Shown here: positions 1 to 8,026 of the stretch, piece by piece | How positions within the stretch are numbered: position 1 is the first letter of the stretch | How the letters are laid out: each line of letters opens with the position of its first letter | Source: Natranaeroarchaeum sp042663585 | Lineage (GTDB): Archaea > Halobacteriota > Halobacteria > Halobacteriales > Natronoarchaeaceae | Direction of reading: 5' to 3' | NCBI RefSeq assembly: GCF_042663585.1 | Contig: NZ_JBHTAN010000001.1 | Coordinates: forward strand, 248,001 to 312,000 | DNA: 64,000 nucleotides | Translations under genes and position numbers: made by a program | The notes under the pieces: generated by a model | Told to the model about the DNA's origin: nothing | What the model saw: only the letters and a program-made list of their open reading frames with translations | Databases searched by the model: none

Positions 1-1
1 C

Positions 2-688
2 CGTAACGAACTCGCAGTACTGAGTCACCTCGACGAACTCGGTGGGCTCTTTTTCGCGGGAATCAGGCCGTACGCGAACACCGACCCTGCGGAGAGGGTC
101 GCCGTCATCATCGATCGTCTCCCGTCGATCCGTGCACGACTCAAAAAGGACATCGAGGCGGCGTACAAGGGCGATCCCGCGGCCAAGACGTATATGGAGA
201 TTATCCGGTCGTACCCCGGTTTCCTCGCGATCCTGGTCCAGCGGGTCGCTCACGCCATCTACGATACCGGGGCGACTGAGTACGCCCGGGAGCTAACCGA
301 ATACGCGAAGACAGAGACTGGGATTGACATCCACCCCGGTGCCGAGATCGGCGACTACTTTTTTATCGACCACGGGACTGGCGTCGTCATCGGTGAGACT
401 GCGACCATCGGCGAGTGGGTACGAATCTACCAAGACGTAACACTCGGAGCACTGCACTTCGAGGAACACGAGAGCGACGAAAACGCGTTAAAAAAGGGGT
501 ACAAGCGACACCCGGACATCGGTGATCAAGTCGTTATCGGGGCCGGGACCAAGGTGCTGGGTGCGATTACCGTCGGCGACCACGTCAGTATCGGCGCGAA
601 CTCGTGGGTTACAGAGGACGTCCCAGACGATACGAAAGTATTCGTTACCGATCACCCGACTCAGGAGCGAAAGGATACAGACCGTTGA
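2..688 (+). CDS. cysE: serine O-acetyltransferase (CysE/EpsC type), 5' end outside window
   Basis: The reading frame is open from base 2, so the N-terminus lies before the window; the visible 228 residues are most of the protein. The enzyme acetylates L-serine with acetyl-CoA to O-acetylserine, the cysteine precursor, in the cytosol. The C-terminal half is a left-handed beta-helix built of hexapeptide repeats (IGETATIGEWVRI, IGDQVVIGAGTKVLG, VGDHVSIGANSW), preceded by the family motif GIDIHPGAEIGDYFFIDHG. A loop rich in Glu, Asp and Lys (EEHESDENALKKGYKR) interrupts the helix, as in EpsC-like enzymes. Family assignment is firm; the partner gene (cysK) is not visible. Confidence 0.93.
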   Translation, partial: RNELAVLSHLDELGGLFFAGIRPYANTDPAERVAVIIDRLPSIRARLKKDIEAAYKGDPAAKTYMEIIRSYPGFLAILVQRVAHAIYDTGATEYARELTEYAKTETGIDIHPGAEIGDYFFIDHGTGVVIGETATIGEWVRIYQDVTLGALHFEEHESDENALKKGYKRHPDIGDQVVIGAGTKVLGAITVGDHVSIGANSWVTEDVPDDTKVFVTDHPTQERKDTDR

Positions 689-914
689 GGCTGCGATTCA
701 GCTGGGTCGGACGAGCATCCAGACGGTAGATGCCTACCCACTGACCATCGAGATCGGTGTTCTGGGCGTGGGCGCCAATCTTGGTGTGACGTCTGTTAGT
801 TGCATTTTGGCACACCTACTCCTTCAATATTATCGGGGCAAATGGTCGACACACGAGCCGTCGACGACGCCACCGTCGAAACGTGGCACCCCCAATCTGT
901 ATGAATTCACTCCC

Positions 915-1736
915 CTACCCGGTGATCGTGACCGGCCGGTCCGCTGAGAGGAAGATATCCTGCGTCGTGCTTCCCAGCAGTACTTTCTGGACACCCGATC
1001 GTTTCCGACCACCCATCACGATACTATCGGCATCAGCGTCGTCAGCATGTTCGAGAATTGTCTCAGCGACCTCTCCTCCGGTTGCAACCCGCTCGACAGC
1101 GAATCCTTCGGCCTCCAGATGCACGGCGGCCTCGACGGCTGCGTCGACATCAGCGAACTCGTGCTCGGGAGCCCCCTTGTAATCTTGATGCGGGAATACG
1201 TACAGCACTGTTATGTCGATCTCTTCTGGGTTGCTAGCGAGCTTAGTTGCATATTCGGCCTGTTTCAGCGCTCGGTCCGTGTCAGTGTCGACGGGGACGA
1301 GCAGGTTCTCAATGGAGTCACCGAATACCATTCCGTCACCAGTTATTGTGACTGGCACCTCTGCGGAAAGCGCAACGTCTTGGACCGTACTCCCCAAAAG
1401 CATCTTCGCAACTCCAGACCGCTTTCGTCCGCCCATGACGATTTCGTCGATACCGCGCTCCTCTGTCATATGCATGATCCGACTGGAGACGGTCCCGTTG
1501 TCGATGACCCGGTTGACAGGGATATTCTGTTCTTCCAGATACTCGGCCGCTTCGACGGCCGCGTCCACTTCTGAAAACTCCACGGTATCAGCTTTCTTGA
1601 ACTCGTCAGGGGGTGTTACATACAGTACAGTCACATCGACTTCCGTGGCCGTACGCGAGAGGCGGGCAACGTGTTTTGCCTGATGGAGTGCTCGATTTTC
1701 GTCTGTATCGACTGGAACGAGTACTTCGTACATCAC
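915..1736 (-). CDS. tandem universal stress protein UspA
   Basis: 273 residues made of two UspA domains (about 1-140 and 141-273). Each begins with an LVPVDTD strand and ends with the nucleotide-binding signature GGRKRSGV...LLGST followed by PVTI. The second domain replaces LSAEVPVTITG by LSADRPVTITG, so the protein arose by internal duplication. UspA proteins are cytosolic ATP-binding stress proteins of poorly defined targets. Both ATP loops look intact. Two ATG codons are adjacent; the second is equally possible as start. It is transcribed towards cysE, convergent with it, and is not in an operon. Confidence 0.92.
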   Translation of the reverse strand: MMYEVLVPVDTDENRALHQAKHVARLSRTATEVDVTVLYVTPPDEFKKADTVEFSEVDAAVEAAEYLEEQNIPVNRVIDNGTVSSRIMHMTEERGIDEIVMGGRKRSGVAKMLLGSTVQDVALSAEVPVTITGDGMVFGDSIENLLVPVDTDTDRALKQAEYATKLASNPEEIDITVLYVFPHQDYKGAPEHEFADVDAAVEAAVHLEAEGFAVERVATGGEVAETILEHADDADADSIVMGGRKRSGVQKVLLGSTTQDIFLSADRPVTITG

Positions 1737-1956
1737 AGTTATATATCCACCCTTTGTGACAAATAACCAAGGGGGGAGAGTTTCCCGCCCCCCTGTTTCG
1801 AGGAGTTCTGACGGACAAGACGATAGCGACTATCTGGATCGGGAACGACGCTTGAAAAGGCATCCAACAGTCCAGATGTAACTACCCTCTAGTGCACGTG
1901 TACATGGGTCGAACGGCCACGGGGGATTATTATCACGCCGCACCCAGAGAAGCCAT

Positions 1957-3384
1957 ATGAATGAAGTTGATTTACTGGTTATCGGCTCCGGATCGGGACT
2001 AGATGTCGCAAGCGTCGCCGTGAATCAGGGCCAATCAGTCGCAATCGTCGAGAAAGGTCCACTTGGGGGGACATGTCTCAACCGTGGGTGCATCCCGTCG
2101 AAGATGCTGCTTTACCATGCGGACATGGTCGAAACGATCGAACGGGCCGCCGAGTTTCATATCGATGCCGAAATTACCGACGTCGAGTTCTCGGAGATCG
2201 TTCGCGAGGTGAACCAAGATGTTCAGGCTGATTCGAACTCGATCCAGCGGGGGTTGCGTTCGTCCGATCAACACGATCTGTACGAGGGGGAAGGCAGATT
2301 TGTCGACGAACGGACAGTCGAAATCGTTAGCGGCAACGACGAGGGGAGTCGAATCCGGGCCGAAACTGTGCTTATCGCCGCCGGGACCCGGCCCGGAATT
2401 CCGGACACTGAGGGGATCGAGGAGGTCGACTACCTGACGAGCACCGAAGCACTCCAGCTAGAGACCCCACCGGACCATCTTGTCATCATTGGCGGGGGCT
2501 ACATTGCGGCGGAACTCGGCCACTTTTTCGGGACGTTCGGGAGCGACGTGACGATCGTCGGACGTCGGCCGACGCTGCTGCCGGAAGCCGACGAGGAGGT
2601 CGCAGAGGCATTTACCGAGCGCTACGACGAACGGTTTACAGTTCATACCGGCCACGCGGCCACCGCGGTGTCGGAGGCCGATGGATCGGTAACTGTCGAG
2701 GCTCGGCCCGACGAGTACGGTGAGGATCCCGGCGTCGTCGGCGAGGAGTCCGTAACGGTAACCGGGGACGAATTGCTCGTCGCTGCGGGACGGACACCGA
2801 ACACGGATCTCCTCGATCTGGATGCTGCGGGCGTCGAAACGGACGACCGCGGGTTCGTCGAAACCGACGAGTATCTCCGGACGACAGCCGACGGAGTGTG
2901 GGCGCTCGGTGATATCGTCGGAGAGTACCTGCTGAAACACAGCGCAAACCACGAGGCGCAGGCCGTCGCCCGGAACATCTTCGGATCCGAACTCGAACCA
3001 GTCGATTACACGGCGATGCCCTTTGCGGTGTTTGCCTCTCCAGAGGTTGCCGGCGCCGGTGCACGCGAAGGAGAACTCAGGGAAGAGGGCAGCGAGTACG
3101 CCACCCGGACGTACCAGTACGACAAAACGGCCCGTGGCAGCGCGATGAAGGCCGATGGATTCCTGAAGGCGATCATCGATCTCGATGGGGAGATTCTGGG
3201 CTGTCACATCATGGGCCCGGAGGCCTCGAACCTCGTTCAGGAGGTCGTCGTGGCGATGAAAGCCGGCTCTGGCAGCGTTCAGGACATCCGTGATTCGATC
3301 CATATCCATCCGGCGCTGTCCGAAGTCGTCCAGCGCGGCTTTTCGGGACAGTTCGAGCGCGGAAACGGCGGTCACTCACACTGA
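1957..3384 (+). CDS. dihydrolipoamide dehydrogenase-like pyridine nucleotide-disulfide oxidoreductase
   Basis: 475 residues with the class I disulfide oxidoreductase layout. There is an N-terminal FAD loop GSGSGLDVA, a redox pair C40/C45 in GGTCLNRGC, an NAD(P) Rossmann motif VIIGGGYIAAELG, the GD box (VWALGDIVG), and a dimerisation domain ending with the catalytic dyad H451-E456 in HPALSE. The family includes lipoamide dehydrogenase, mycothione reductase and mercuric reductase. The C-terminus lacks the vicinal cysteines of MerA, and no 2-oxoacid dehydrogenase genes are adjacent, so the disulfide substrate is unknown. The C-terminal tail GGHSH is histidine-rich. The DsrE gene downstream on the same strand suggests a role in sulfur or thiol chemistry (inference). 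Confidence 0.9.
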   Translation: MNEVDLLVIGSGSGLDVASVAVNQGQSVAIVEKGPLGGTCLNRGCIPSKMLLYHADMVETIERAAEFHIDAEITDVEFSEIVREVNQDVQADSNSIQRGLRSSDQHDLYEGEGRFVDERTVEIVSGNDEGSRIRAETVLIAAGTRPGIPDTEGIEEVDYLTSTEALQLETPPDHLVIIGGGYIAAELGHFFGTFGSDVTIVGRRPTLLPEADEEVAEAFTERYDERFTVHTGHAATAVSEADGSVTVEARPDEYGEDPGVVGEESVTVTGDELLVAAGRTPNTDLLDLDAAGVETDDRGFVETDEYLRTTADGVWALGDIVGEYLLKHSANHEAQAVARNIFGSELEPVDYTAMPFAVFASPEVAGAGAREGELREEGSEYATRTYQYDKTARGSAMKADGFLKAIIDLDGEILGCHIMGPEASNLVQEVVVAMKAGSGSVQDIRDSIHIHPALSEVVQRGFSGQFERGNGGHSH

Positions 3385-3458
3385 TCGGCGATTGACTGTC
3401 CCGGTGAGCCGTGAGTCGGGGACATAGGCACTGATCCTTGTTGACACGGGCTGAAGAT

Positions 3459-3469
3459 GATATATAAAT
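3459..3469 (+). promoter_or_regulatory. TATA box upstream of the DsrE gene
   Basis: The sequence GATATATAAAT is a strong archaeal TATA element. It lies about 80 nt before the ATG, so a transcript starting about 25 nt downstream would have a leader of roughly 50 nt. Confidence 0.5.
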
Positions 3470-3542
3470 CTTGCTCGCAGTCGTATCTCCCTCACACGAC
3501 TACATCCAACATATACCGTCACGACCAGTAGGAAAAGACGTA

Positions 3543-3899
3543 ATGACGAAAGCAGCAGTTATCATTCTCGCAGGGACGGAAGGCCACGAAAACGTCGGTC
3601 GACTGGTGAACGGTCTCGAAACGGCCAAGGAGTTCGCCGAGACCGACGGCGACGACGTCGAGGTAATCTTCGACGGGGCGGGGACACAGTGGGTTCCCGA
3701 ACTCGAAGACGAAGACAGCGACTATCACGACCTGTATCAGACCGTCCGCGATGACGCCGCCGCCTGTGAGTTCTGTTCCGGTGCGTTCGGAGTCGAGGAC
3801 GCCGTCGCCGATTCGGGCGTCGTAACGCTCGATGACCACGACGGTCACCCCAGCGTCCGTTCGCTGGTCGACGACGACTACGAGATCATCACGTTCTGA
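3543..3899 (+). CDS. DsrE/DsrF-like family protein
   Basis: 118 residues beginning MTKAAVIILAGTEGHENVGR. The start chosen is the ATG directly before this conserved strand; the frame stays open upstream for 24 codons but that part is not family-like. DsrE proteins have a compact alpha/beta fold and take part in sulfur transfer or act as small redox partners. The segment DAAACEFCSGAFGVEDAV has a CxxC-type pair where sulfur-carrier DsrE members hold a reactive Cys, followed by the typical DDHDGHPSVRSLVDDDYEIITF end. It follows the flavin disulfide oxidoreductase on the same strand but has its own TATA box. Confidence 0.85.
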   Translation: MTKAAVIILAGTEGHENVGRLVNGLETAKEFAETDGDDVEVIFDGAGTQWVPELEDEDSDYHDLYQTVRDDAAACEFCSGAFGVEDAVADSGVVTLDDHDGHPSVRSLVDDDYEIITF

Positions 3900-3943
3900 G
3901 GACCACCTGCGACCGTCCGGCTATCCTGTGGCTGCTCCTGGCG

Positions 3944-4324
3944 GTGCTCCGCCAGCTGTCGGTTCATGCATTGATCGGCGGCACGGCCTTGCTCGTGGCA
4001 CCCTCTGGAGGGATGGTCGACCTCTCAGCGGCCCCACTCGACGGGACGCCATTCGGGGACTTCCTCGTCACGGGGTTCATACTCTTCGTCGTGTTTGGGG
4101 TCGTCCCGGCAGTCGTGTGCTACGCACTATACACGCGACGCTGGTTGGGGTGGCTCACAGGCGTCGGCGTTGCCGTCGCGATGCTGATCTGGGTAGTTGT
4201 AGAGGTGGCCGTGAGCTTCGATCGGCCGACAATTTACCTGAACCTCGGAACTGCCGGGGCGATCCTGATGCTTGCCTCGCGTCCGTCAGTTCGCCTCAAG
4301 GGGCTGGACACAGAGAGCTCATGA
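3944..4324 (+). CDS. small integral membrane protein, function unknown
   Basis: About 126 residues with four hydrophobic segments: ALIGGTALLVAPSGG, FLVTGFILFVVFGVVPAVVCYALY, WLTGVGVAVAMLIWVVVEVAV and NLGTAGAILMLA. The GTG at 3944 is the only usual start before the first helix. However, hydrophobic codons continue upstream of it (AILWLLLAV), so an unusual upstream start that would complete the first helix is possible. No in-frame ATG exists before the preceding stop. It begins 45 nt after the DsrE gene and may be co-transcribed. Resembles haloarchaeal four-helix proteins of unknown role. Confidence 0.72.
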   Translation: MLRQLSVHALIGGTALLVAPSGGMVDLSAAPLDGTPFGDFLVTGFILFVVFGVVPAVVCYALYTRRWLGWLTGVGVAVAMLIWVVVEVAVSFDRPTIYLNLGTAGAILMLASRPSVRLKGLDTESS

Positions 4325-4345
4325 CTGCGGTGAACCTGCGACGCG

Positions 4346-4353
4346 ATTTTAAG
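4346..4353 (+). promoter_or_regulatory. TATA element of the dihydrofolate reductase gene
   Basis: TTTTAAGG lies about 30 nt before the ATG at 4380, the spacing expected for a leaderless haloarchaeal transcript. Confidence 0.4.
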
Positions 4354-4379
4354 GGAACACCACTGATTGGACATACGAT

Positions 4380-4862
4380 ATGGAACTCGTTTCAGTCGCT
4401 GCAGTGGCAGCAAACGGCGTCATCGGACGGGGCAACCAACTACCGTGGCCGAGTATTCCGGCCGACAAGCAACAGTACAGGAACCGGATCGCGGACTGGC
4501 CGGTGATTCTCGGTCGACGAACGTTCGGCTTTATGCGCGATGACCTTCCGGGAAGCGCTCAGATCGTGTTGAGCCGATCAGAGTCCGACTTCGATATCGA
4601 GTCGGCCCATCACGCAGCAGGGGTCGACGAGGCAGTCAGGATCGTCGACTCGCTCGGGGAGGGTCGCGCCTACGTAATCGGCGGGGCAGACATTTACGAG
4701 CTATTCCAGCCAGTCGTCGACCGAATGGTGCTCAGCCGTGTGCCCGGCGAATACGACGGCGATGCGTACTTCCCGGACTGGGATCCTGACGAATGGGAGG
4801 TCGCCGAACGCACGTCATACGACGAATTCACCCTCGAAGAGTGGGTCCGAGAACGGCGCTAA
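4380..4862 (+). CDS. folA: dihydrofolate reductase
   Basis: 160 residues, normal DHFR length. The enzyme reduces dihydrofolate to tetrahydrofolate with NADPH for thymidylate and purine synthesis. Visible hallmarks are the N-terminal strand MELVSVAAVAANGVIGRGNQ, the LPWPSIPADKQ substrate loop, the NADPH-binding VILGRRTF, the YVIGGADIYE strand-turn, and C-terminal acidic residues typical of halophilic DHFR (DGDAYFPDWDPDEWE). It is the usual haloarchaeal hdr type. No thymidylate synthase gene is next to it here. The assignment is secure. Confidence 0.95.
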   Translation: MELVSVAAVAANGVIGRGNQLPWPSIPADKQQYRNRIADWPVILGRRTFGFMRDDLPGSAQIVLSRSESDFDIESAHHAAGVDEAVRIVDSLGEGRAYVIGGADIYELFQPVVDRMVLSRVPGEYDGDAYFPDWDPDEWEVAERTSYDEFTLEEWVRERR

Positions 4863-4918
4863 CTAGCGTGTGGCCTCTTACTCGTGGCGACTGCCAGGTG
4901 AACGGCGAACACAATATA

Positions 4919-5179
4919 TCACTCCTGGTACAACTCGAGCGTGTAGATGCGCTGTCTGGCATCCATAAACGAGATCCGTGACGTGACGATGTCGTTCTCC
5001 TCGAGTTGGGTGAGCGCAGAGCGAACGGTCCGCCGCGGGAGGAGCGTCGCTTCAGCGAGACTTGCCTGTGTACTATCGCCCTCGTATTCGAGAACCTTCG
5101 CGACTAGCTTTGCACTCGGCGGCAGATCGCGTAAGTCGGACGATTCTGGCTGGGTTGAGTGGGATGACTGGTCGATCAT
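4919..5179 (-). CDS. winged-helix DNA-binding protein (MarR/TrmB-like)
   Basis: About 86 residues from MIDQSSHST. The frame is open upstream for 24 codons, but those are basic and not conserved-looking. One compact winged helix fills residues 18-85: LPPSAKLVAKVLEYEGDSTQ, then ASLAEATLLPRRTVRSALTQLEENDIV as the recognition helix, then the wing (SRISFMDARQRIYTLEL). It has no effector domain and no cysteine sensor, so it is probably a small haloarchaeal HTH protein of the kind often annotated as MarR family. Its target is unknown; it points away from the hxlR/merA pair. Confidence 0.82.
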   Translation of the reverse strand: MIDQSSHSTQPESSDLRDLPPSAKLVAKVLEYEGDSTQASLAEATLLPRRTVRSALTQLEENDIVTSRISFMDARQRIYTLELYQE

Positions 5180-5261
5180 TACTACCAGATACACGAGTGG
5201 AACCGTTTTAACAGCAGGTCGGATATGCAGCTCAGTCGCACATCTGTCCACTCGTCGGCCG

Positions 5262-5609
5262 TCACTCGCCCCCAGCGGCCCACTCCAGAAGCGGTTCGAG
5301 CCGAGTGCTCACTTCCTCACCATCCCGGGTCAGCGAATACTCGACACGAGGGGGGATCTCGTTGTACTGGGTTCGAGAGATCAGACCAGCGTCCTCGAAT
5401 TCATCGAGTCGTTTCGAGATGGTGGACGTACTGGCGCTCGCGAGATGGTCCTCGATCTCCGCAAATCGGAGTGACTCGTGAGCCCCGATGATACTGATCA
5501 GTTGCATCGCGTATTTCTGACTGAGCGTGTCGATGACACCGGTTAGCGGACAGTAACAGGTTCCGTCCACATTGCAGGTGGGAGCGGGTTGTGAGGTTGG
5601 ATCTGCCAT
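5262..5609 (-). CDS. HxlR-family transcriptional regulator, divergent to merA
   Basis: 115 residues from MADPTSQPAPTCNV. This start is chosen because GGAGG sits 10 nt before it; in-frame ATGs at 5636 and 5669 would add 9 and 20 residues. The segment CNVDGTCYCPLTGVIDTL is a cysteine cluster ahead of the HxlR winged helix (ISIIGAHESLRFAEIEDHL, STSTISKRLDEFEDAGLI, YSLTRDGEEV). Its position head to head with mercuric reductase suggests that it is the metal-responsive repressor of that gene, with the cysteines as Hg(II) ligands (inference). Usual mercury operons use MerR or ArsR-type regulators, so an HxlR protein here is worth noting. Confidence 0.85.
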   Translation of the reverse strand: MADPTSQPAPTCNVDGTCYCPLTGVIDTLSQKYAMQLISIIGAHESLRFAEIEDHLASASTSTISKRLDEFEDAGLISRTQYNEIPPRVEYSLTRDGEEVSTRLEPLLEWAAGGE

Positions 5610-5650
5610 AGCTTCGTAGCCTCCTACGTACTCCATTGCTTTGGACTCTA

Positions 5651-5660
5651 CAGTATAATT
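5651..5660. promoter_or_regulatory. merA: shared divergent promoter of hxlR-type regulator and merA
   Basis: CAGTATAATT is the only TATA-like element between the two genes. It is centred 29 nt before the merA ATG, which predicts a leaderless merA mRNA. Read on the other strand (AATTATACTG) it would give a short leader with the GGAGG site for the regulator. A regulator bound here could block both directions. Confidence 0.5.
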
Positions 5661-5684
5661 ACTTCGCATTCTAAATCAAGCGTA

Positions 5685-7289
5685 ATGACTCAGAACGTCC
5701 GTTCGTATGACCTCGTGATTCTCGGCGGCGGGGCGGCCGCCTTCGCAGCCATCACCGAAGCGAGTCGCCGCGGACTCTCGACGGCGATGGTGAACACGGG
5801 GCTACCCATCGGTGGGACCTGCGTGAACGTCGGCTGTGTCCCCAGCAAACACCTCCTCGCGGTCGGCGAGACCGCAGCCACTGCTCGGGAGAACCCGTTC
5901 GATGCCGTCCAGTACAGCGACAAACCGACAGTCGACTGGGCTAGCGCACTTGACGGTACCGACGAACTCGTCGACCGGTTCCGACAGACCAACTACGTCG
6001 ACGTCGCCGACCACTACGAGACCGATATCTACGAGGGGTACGGACGGCTGGTCGACAACAAGGAGCGTAACTCCTCCGGCAATCAGCCGAGAGCAGACAG
6101 TACCCGGACACGGTCCGGTCCGACTATCGAAGTCGTCGATGGAACCGACGCAGGAGTACGGATTACCGGCGAGAAGGCGCTCGTCGCTACCGGGAGTTCA
6201 CCATGGGTACCGTCAATTGAGGGCCTCGACGACGTTGACGAGCGAAGCTCGTCAGCCCATCAGACGCAGTCTGATGACGTCGAGTACTACACCAGCGAAA
6301 CCATCCTCGACGAGCGCGACTTACCCGAAGACATCGTCATCATCGGCGGTGGATACATCGCGCTCGAGTGGGGGCAGATCCTCCACCGCGTTGGCGTCGA
6401 TGTCACTATCCTCCAGCGTTCCGAGCACGTCCTTTCGGACATGGAGGGCCTGCTGGGGCGGGAGATACAACGGTCCTTCGGGGAGCAAGGTATCGAGGTG
6501 GAGACCGGTACCGACTTCCAGCGCGTACACTCGCCGGAAGTCAACGGGACAGCGCCACAGGACGGCCTCTCCGTCGAGACCGTGATCGACAGCAATACTC
6601 GCGAATTCGCAGCCGAGAGCCTCTTTGTCGCGACTGGCGTCCAGCCCAACAGTACAAACGCCGGGTTGGACGAGGCCGGCATCGAGACTGCCACCGACGG
6701 CACCGTCCGGGTCAACGAGTACTTCCAGACGACGAACCCCGACGTGTACGCGGCCGGTGACGTCATCGGCGACCCCGAACTCGAGACAGTGGCCGCCAAG
6801 GAGGGTAACCACGCTGTCAGGAACGCGTTCGGCAACGCGGAACAACGCTCCGCGGGCCGTTCGAGCGGCCCACGAGAAGACAACGAGGGGGCCACTATCG
6901 ACTACGGTGCGGTTCCCGAAGTCGTATTCACCAGTCCAGAGGTGGCCTCGGTGGGCATCACCGAACTCGACTACGCCGACGAACACGGCACCTGCTCGTG
7001 TCGAACCGTCCAGATGGCGGATGTCCCCAGAGCAAAAGTGGTCAAAAACACCGACGGCCTCGTTCAGGTAGTCAAACACCACGAGACCGATGAGATTGTT
7101 GGCGTCCACATGGTCAGCTCCCGCGCCGCCGACATGATCATGGAAGCCACCCTGGCTGTGAAGTTCGGCCTGACCGTCGACGACATTATCGATACTGTCC
7201 ACCCCTTCCCGACGTTCAGCGAGGCGTTCAAACAGGCCTGTCAGGCGTTCCGGCGTGATACGTCGACGATGAGTTGCTGTATCGAGTGA
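5685..7289 (+). CDS. merA: mercuric reductase MerA, with three in-frame palindromic inserts
   Basis: 534 residues; reduces Hg(II) to volatile Hg(0) with NADPH in the cytosol. It has the FAD loop ILGGGAAAFAA, redox pair C46/C51 in GGTCVNVGC, the VIIGGGYIALEWG nucleotide motif, YAAGDVIGD, and the diagnostic C-terminal vicinal pair C531-C532 (STMSCCIE). There is no N-terminal metal-binding (NmerA) domain. The protein is about 55 residues longer than such cores because of three low-complexity hydrophilic inserts: near residues 126-147 (rich in Arg, Ser, Asn), 185-199 (ERSSSAHQTQSDD) and 385-402 (EQRSAGRSSGPREDNEG). Each is encoded by perfect or near-perfect DNA palindromes. All catalytic residues are kept, so the enzyme is probably active. 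Confidence 0.95.
   Translation: MTQNVRSYDLVILGGGAAAFAAITEASRRGLSTAMVNTGLPIGGTCVNVGCVPSKHLLAVGETAATARENPFDAVQYSDKPTVDWASALDGTDELVDRFRQTNYVDVADHYETDIYEGYGRLVDNKERNSSGNQPRADSTRTRSGPTIEVVDGTDAGVRITGEKALVATGSSPWVPSIEGLDDVDERSSSAHQTQSDDVEYYTSETILDERDLPEDIVIIGGGYIALEWGQILHRVGVDVTILQRSEHVLSDMEGLLGREIQRSFGEQGIEVETGTDFQRVHSPEVNGTAPQDGLSVETVIDSNTREFAAESLFVATGVQPNSTNAGLDEAGIETATDGTVRVNEYFQTTNPDVYAAGDVIGDPELETVAAKEGNHAVRNAFGNAEQRSAGRSSGPREDNEGATIDYGAVPEVVFTSPEVASVGITELDYADEHGTCSCRTVQMADVPRAKVVKNTDGLVQVVKHHETDEIVGVHMVSSRAADMIMEATLAVKFGLTVDDIIDTVHPFPTFSEAFKQACQAFRRDTSTMSCCIE
6061..6118 (+). repeat. palindromic insert 1 in merA
   Basis: Contains AGGAG-CGTAA-CTCCT (6061-6075) and CCGGAC-ACG-GTCCGG (6104-6118). 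It encodes about 20 residues between MerA segments that are normally contiguous (YGRLVD and EVVDGTDAGV). Confidence 0.7.
6236..6276 (+). repeat. palindromic insert 2 in merA: two perfect hairpins in tandem
   Basis: TGACGAGC-GAA-GCTCGTCA (6236-6254) is followed three bases later by CATCAGAC-GCA-GTCTGATG (6258-6276). Both have perfect 8-bp arms and a 3-nt loop. Together they encode the insert between IEGLDDVD and VEYYTSE. Confidence 0.85.
6836..6871 (+). repeat. palindromic insert 3 in merA
   Basis: CGCGGA-ACAACGC-TCCGCG (6836-6854) is followed directly by GGGCCG-TTCGAG-CGGCCC (6854-6871). It encodes the insert between NHAVRNAFGN and IDYGAVPE. Confidence 0.7.
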
Positions 7290-7467
7290 GACACGGCCAC
7301 GGATCGGAAAACCCGCTCCATCACCCGCCCTTCCAGATCAGCCACCGTGGGTAGCGTCCCCGACCTTCCCTGACCGCGGTAGCTAGCTCCGTTTTGTGAT
7401 CCGGTAGTGTAATTCGGCCACCAACACGGCATGGGTTGATACTGAAGCGCCTTCCTACTATACGTGG

Positions 7468-7773
7468 ATGATAGTACTACACGCGACGTTTCCACTCGAC
7501 CCAGCGAGCCGCGATGATGCACTCGACCTGATCGAGAATCTCGTCGAACAGTCACAAGAGGAAGACGGGATTATCGAGTACGAGGCCGCCACGGACGTCT
7601 CAAACCCAAACATGGCTCGATTCTTCGAGCAGTACGAAGACGACGCCGCGTTCGAGGCCCACTCTCAGACAGACCACTTCCAGGAGTTCGAGGAGGCACT
7701 CCCCGACCTGCTCGCGGGAGAGCCCGAAGTCCTCCGGTTCGAGGTCGAATCAGCGACCGAGCTCGAACTTTAA
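7468..7773 (+). CDS. antibiotic biosynthesis monooxygenase (ABM)-domain protein
   Basis: 101 residues forming one ferredoxin-like ABM/YgiN domain: strand MIVLHATFPLDPASRDDALDLIENLVEQS, then EEDGIIEYEAATDVSNPNMARFFEQYEDDAAFEAHSQTDHFQEFEEALPDLL. The F-x-E-Q-Y motif and the conserved His pair around AHSQTDHF are typical. Such small cytosolic proteins act as quinol or heme monooxygenases, or have no known activity. It stands alone, 180 bp after merA. Function beyond family is not inferable. Confidence 0.9.
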   Translation: MIVLHATFPLDPASRDDALDLIENLVEQSQEEDGIIEYEAATDVSNPNMARFFEQYEDDAAFEAHSQTDHFQEFEEALPDLLAGEPEVLRFEVESATELEL

Positions 7774-8026
7774 AAGGACTGTTCCGCACGTGTTTTTTGC
7801 CGTGAGCAGTTCGGCACGCACTGGTCAACAGAAGGCGTTCTGGTGAGTTCTGCTACGACCGGGGAAGCGTCGGTTTCGTTCGGCAAACCAGACACGGGAG
7901 CGGATAGTGTAAACAAGGCAGTCAAAAAATAATACTACGAACTCACCGCCAGCGTCCGTTTCGGCTGTCAGCGAGGTCGCTTCAGCACCGCGCTCTCGAA
8001 CGTGGCCGGTACTGGTTCGAGTGCCG

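Noticed and set aside
2458..3375. 305-residue minus-strand frame
   Set aside because: Antisense of the flavin oxidoreductase, whose motifs are unmistakable.
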